A DNA stretch of 64,000 nucleotides from Tetracentron sinense. Its lineage: Eukaryota; Streptophyta; Magnoliopsida; Trochodendrales; Trochodendraceae. Both the position numbers and the translations under genes were made by a program. Of the stretch, positions 62,001 through 64,000 are shown in pieces. Each line of letters begins with the position of its first letter. The first letter of the stretch is position 1. The stretch lies in NCBI GenBank assembly GCA_015143295.1, contig CM026570.1, forward strand, positions 11,370,047 through 11,434,046, read 5' to 3'. The notes under the pieces are model-generated. The model ran no database searches. It was not told the DNA's origin and saw only the letters and a program-made list of their open reading frames with translations.

Positions 62001-64000
62001 AAAGGAAATACACTCCTCAAGCTTCTTATGTAAAAAACTTCTCCTAAGACGGACACCACGCAATCTCTCCATCTCTCCACAATAATTCCCCATTAGACCC
62101 TTAATAGAGCTTTTAGGAGGGACCAGCCTATAAAGGTGATGGCAAACCTCATAGTTTACCAACACCACTCCACCCATCTTCCAACGATCCAATATTTCCC
62201 CATTCCCATTTTAAAGTTAAAAGCTCTTAAAAAACTACTCATGATTCTTCAGAATACCCTTCCAAAAATTGACTCCATAAGAAACACAAACCTCCCAGCT
62301 ATAATAATTCCAATCACAAACCCCACATTTATGTCAATTCCTAGTCTCAGAAGAGTGTGGTCTTCCTCATATAGATCTTAATTCTTAACAACCATTTTAC
62401 GTTGAGGGTTTGATTCATCACCCTTAATCTTCTTAATCCCAAAACCAAAAATGATGGTATTATTAAAATAACGGTTTGGAATTCAGAATTCTAGAGCCAT
62501 TTTCACTCAATCTAAAGCACCTTCAAGAATTTCCAAAAGCCACGTCCTACGAATTCATTTACTCAAAACTCTAGCCACGATGATAAAGAAGACTACAGAC
62601 TACCAGTGTTTCAAAAAGCGTGTGAGGCTTACGCCTCGAGGCTCGCCTCAGAGTGAGGCTTAAGGAAAATGCCTTGAGGTTCAACCATGAGGCTTAAATC
62701 CCACGAGGCTCACATGAGGCACACGCCTCATACCTTGAAGCTTGCTTTATCTCTATGACGTACATCTCAATATTTCATATATTAACTAAAATTAGGTTTC
62801 TAGCCACAACTGAAACTTAAATGTCATTTTTTTTAATTTGATATTGTTTCAACTAATTTATATAGTATTTTGGTATTTCCTATGTTTGAGCGCCCACACG
62901 AACACACATAATGTACACAAATATATATATAGATATATATATGTGTGTGTGTATCTCTCTGTCTCTCTCTCTATATATATATATATTATCATCTTTCGTT
63001 AACTTTTTTAATATTTTTACAATTTTTCTTGTATTTTATTTATTTGTTAAAATGAGAGAGCATGAAGCTTTCTTGTAGGCTTACGCCTCACGCCTCACGC
63101 CTCGAGGCTTACGCATCACGCATCCTAAGGTCCTAATGCCTCGCCTCATGCCTTTGCATTTTAAAACATTGCAGACTACAGATAAAGATCACATTGTCCA
63201 AGACCTCTAAATTTTCTAGCAAAGTCTTCTAGAGATCCATTGGCACCCAAAGGAAAAGATAATGAGAAGCAAGCCACATTCACTTCCTCCACTAGGAACC
63301 AAATCCCATTCTATCCGTCATCTGATCGATATAGCTTCCATCCCATATGATCATATTTCTTTTCCAGGTTTTCAATCTACCCCATTGCAACCTTCTTGAA
63401 TCAACACATTCACTGATTCACTAGCAATAAATACCGCATCCATGAGACATCTCCCATTGATGATGTACCTTGATACGGACCTACCACCTAATCCACCACT
63501 TCCGTAAGCTGATAAGCTATGACCTTGACCACAATCGTGTACAATAACATAAGATTTATGGGTCAAAGTCAAATGCTGGATTAAAAATTCTATAATCTCG
63601 AACTTAGACTAAACTAAGTGCAAAGGAAATTCTGTGTCAACAGATGATTACCTTCACTAATACAACAAATTGTTAACATGAAGGGAACCCAAGTCAGCTT
63701 AAAGTACTGTGTGCATTAAACAAAATTATGATTTAAAGCATACCTCCTCCACAAGTTCACAAGGTATGTGCAAAATACTCTCCTTAGCTTCCCCTTGATA
63801 AAAAAACTAGTACAACTTGATCTTCTTAATACAACATTCTAGTTCACAAAAACATCATTTGAATTATTCAAAAGTACAATTCGATTCATAGTGATTGTGG
63901 AATAAGTTTACCAATACCATACCTTTCCTACAGAAGGGGATGATACAATTTTCTCTGGAATCTGCTGATTTTCCTCCCTGCCATTGCGATCAGTCCCTGA
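53020..64000 (-). CDS. Galacturonosyltransferase, GAUT5/6 type, 3' part of gene
   Basis: Golgi glycosyltransferase of family GT8; family members build or assist homogalacturonan of pectin. Exons on -, high to low: >64000-63923, 63782-63744 (tentative), 55810-55578, 55335-54990, 54701-54180, 53295-53020. They join in phase to 497 visible residues. Seen in order: a stem region with KMKD-type helices (TDEKVKEMKDQVIRAKAYLN), KGLHCLSMRLTADYF, FSDNVLACAVVVNSTIS, the GT8 core FHVVTNSLNLPAV and NPPGKATIQIQSIDDF, NHLRFYLPDVFPALNKIVLL, the metal-binding D-x-D in LLDHDVVVQRDL, GKVNGAVETC, CTWAFGMNLFDLREW, and the C-terminus VIHYDGNMKPWLEIG ... HPYLQQCNIHE. The LDHDVV form is typical of the GAUT5-7 branch. 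The membrane anchor is right of the window. The intron 55811-63743 is full of transposons. Confidence 0.9.
56474..56648. mobile_element. Short Mutator-like MITE, 9-bp TSD
   Basis: ATATTCTTA is duplicated at 56474-56482 and 56640-56648. The 157-base element starts GGGTAATGCTAGCTCCACT and ends AGTGGTGCTAGCATAATCC; the arms fold on each other. It lies in the long GAUT intron. Confidence 0.85.
57247..57830. mobile_element. hAT MITE, CAGTGTTTT family, copy 1
   Basis: GTTACTTT is duplicated exactly at 57247-57254 and 57823-57830. The 568-base element begins CAGTGTTTTAAAAAGCGTGT and ends CGTTTTAAAACATTG. Both halves are built from GAGGCTTACGCCTC-type palindromes. A CAR-TG terminus with an 8-base duplication fits hAT. 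In the GAUT intron. Confidence 0.85.
58020..58530 (+). pseudogene. LINE fragment, RNase H domain
   Basis: On +, antisense to the GAUT gene, the frames give NHAEILALR and VFPFIIIEKD, then (frame shifted) NAIRGASGVETGP and GLANGEADIWQKKW. These are the AE, D and AD motifs of the RVT_3 ribonuclease H domain at the C-terminus of many plant LINE polyproteins. Several stops and at least one frameshift break it. No upstream reverse transcriptase was seen. Confidence 0.6.
58538..58977. mobile_element. Tourist/Harbinger-type MITE, TAA TSD
   Basis: TAA stands at 58538-58540 and 58975-58977. The element (58541-58974) has the ends AGGTATGTTCGTTTCAACAG and CTTGTGAAACAAACATATCC as imperfect inverted repeats. 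In the GAUT intron. Confidence 0.7.
59007..59518. mobile_element. hAT MITE, CAGTGTTTT family, copy 2
   Basis: The element 59015-59510 begins CAGTGTTTTAAAAAGCGTGC and ends CATTTTAAACCATTG. The flanks GTTTTTAC and GTTTGTAC form an 8-base duplication with one difference. Same orientation as copies 1 and 3, shorter by about 70 bases. Confidence 0.8.
60385..60640 (+). mobile_element. Possible LTR-retroelement fossil (primer site and gag-like start)
   Basis: TTGGTATCAGA near 60392 resembles the tRNA-Met primer-binding site of plant LTR elements. A short stretch after it (KKEEFVVLEGRIVELQAS) resembles the opening of a plant gag. No LTR pair was found. If real, it is old and broken in several places. 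Confidence 0.25.
61015..61253. repeat. Tandem duplication, period 122
   Basis: Copies start at 61015 and 61137 and share AATCCAAATTC, CACAAGGTCAAAAT, TTTTGTTTGCATCCA and CAAGTTGCATATCAT, with scattered differences. Confidence 0.85.
62596..63179. mobile_element. hAT MITE, CAGTGTTTT family, copy 3
   Basis: CAGACTAC is duplicated exactly at 62596-62603 and 63172-63179. The 568-base element begins CAGTGTTTCAAAAAGCGTGT and ends GCATTTTAAAACATTG. It contains a (TA)n/(TG)n/(CT)n block near 62920-62985 that copy 2 shares and copy 1 lacks. Confidence 0.85.

Overview
The window is plant nuclear DNA. Spliced genes with GT-AG introns are scattered through AT-rich, transposon-dense sequence, and the recognisable products (Aux/IAA repressors, a chloroplast PsbW precursor, a GAUT pectin glycosyltransferase, a plastid-envelope channel) are plant proteins. 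The large introns and intergenic spaces full of small DNA transposons suit a medium-to-large, probably woody, flowering-plant genome. I cannot name the species.

Host genes, left to right: (1) the 3' part of a POLLUX-like plastid-envelope ion-channel gene on + (coding exons 489-5359; its 5' end is off the left edge). (2) A complete four-exon Aux/IAA gene of the IAA1-4 type on - (15845-16874). (3) A complete five-exon Aux/IAA gene of the IAA7/14/16/17 type on + (39683-42198). Genes 2 and 3 are consecutive host genes arranged head to head across about 23 kb of repeats. (4) A complete two-exon psbW gene on - (51445-51949). (5) The 3' part of a GAUT5/6-type galacturonosyltransferase gene on - (53020 to beyond 64000), with a probable intron of about 7.9 kb. 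For all five, exon phases were checked by hand and the joined exons read through in one frame.

Everything else is repeats or unrecognised AT-rich sequence. I could bound many small DNA transposons by terminal inverted repeats plus target-site duplications (TSDs). Mutator-like or foldback types with 8-9 bp TSDs lie at 6472-6761, 13461-13680, 18870-19814, 43823-43981 and 56483-56639. hAT types with 8 bp TSDs lie at 31822-32171, 38048-38477, 44583-45739, 57255-57822, 59015-59510 and 62604-63171. A Tourist/Harbinger type with a TAA TSD lies at 58541-58974. There are also LINE pieces, among them a 5'-truncated L1 in a channel intron with a 15 bp TSD, a DUF4283/zinc-knuckle ORF1 fragment and an RNase H fragment. 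A CACTA end, tRNA-derived SINE heads, tandem duplications and microsatellites complete the picture.

The genes do not form a pathway together. The two Aux/IAA genes belong functionally together as auxin-responsive co-repressors. No clearly new biological system is visible. The points most worth a second look are the divergent Aux/IAA pair with two TGTCGG auxin-response sites, the GAUT intron hit three times by one hAT MITE family, nested transposons at 44.6-45.7 kb, and a foldback family scattered at 17-45 kb.
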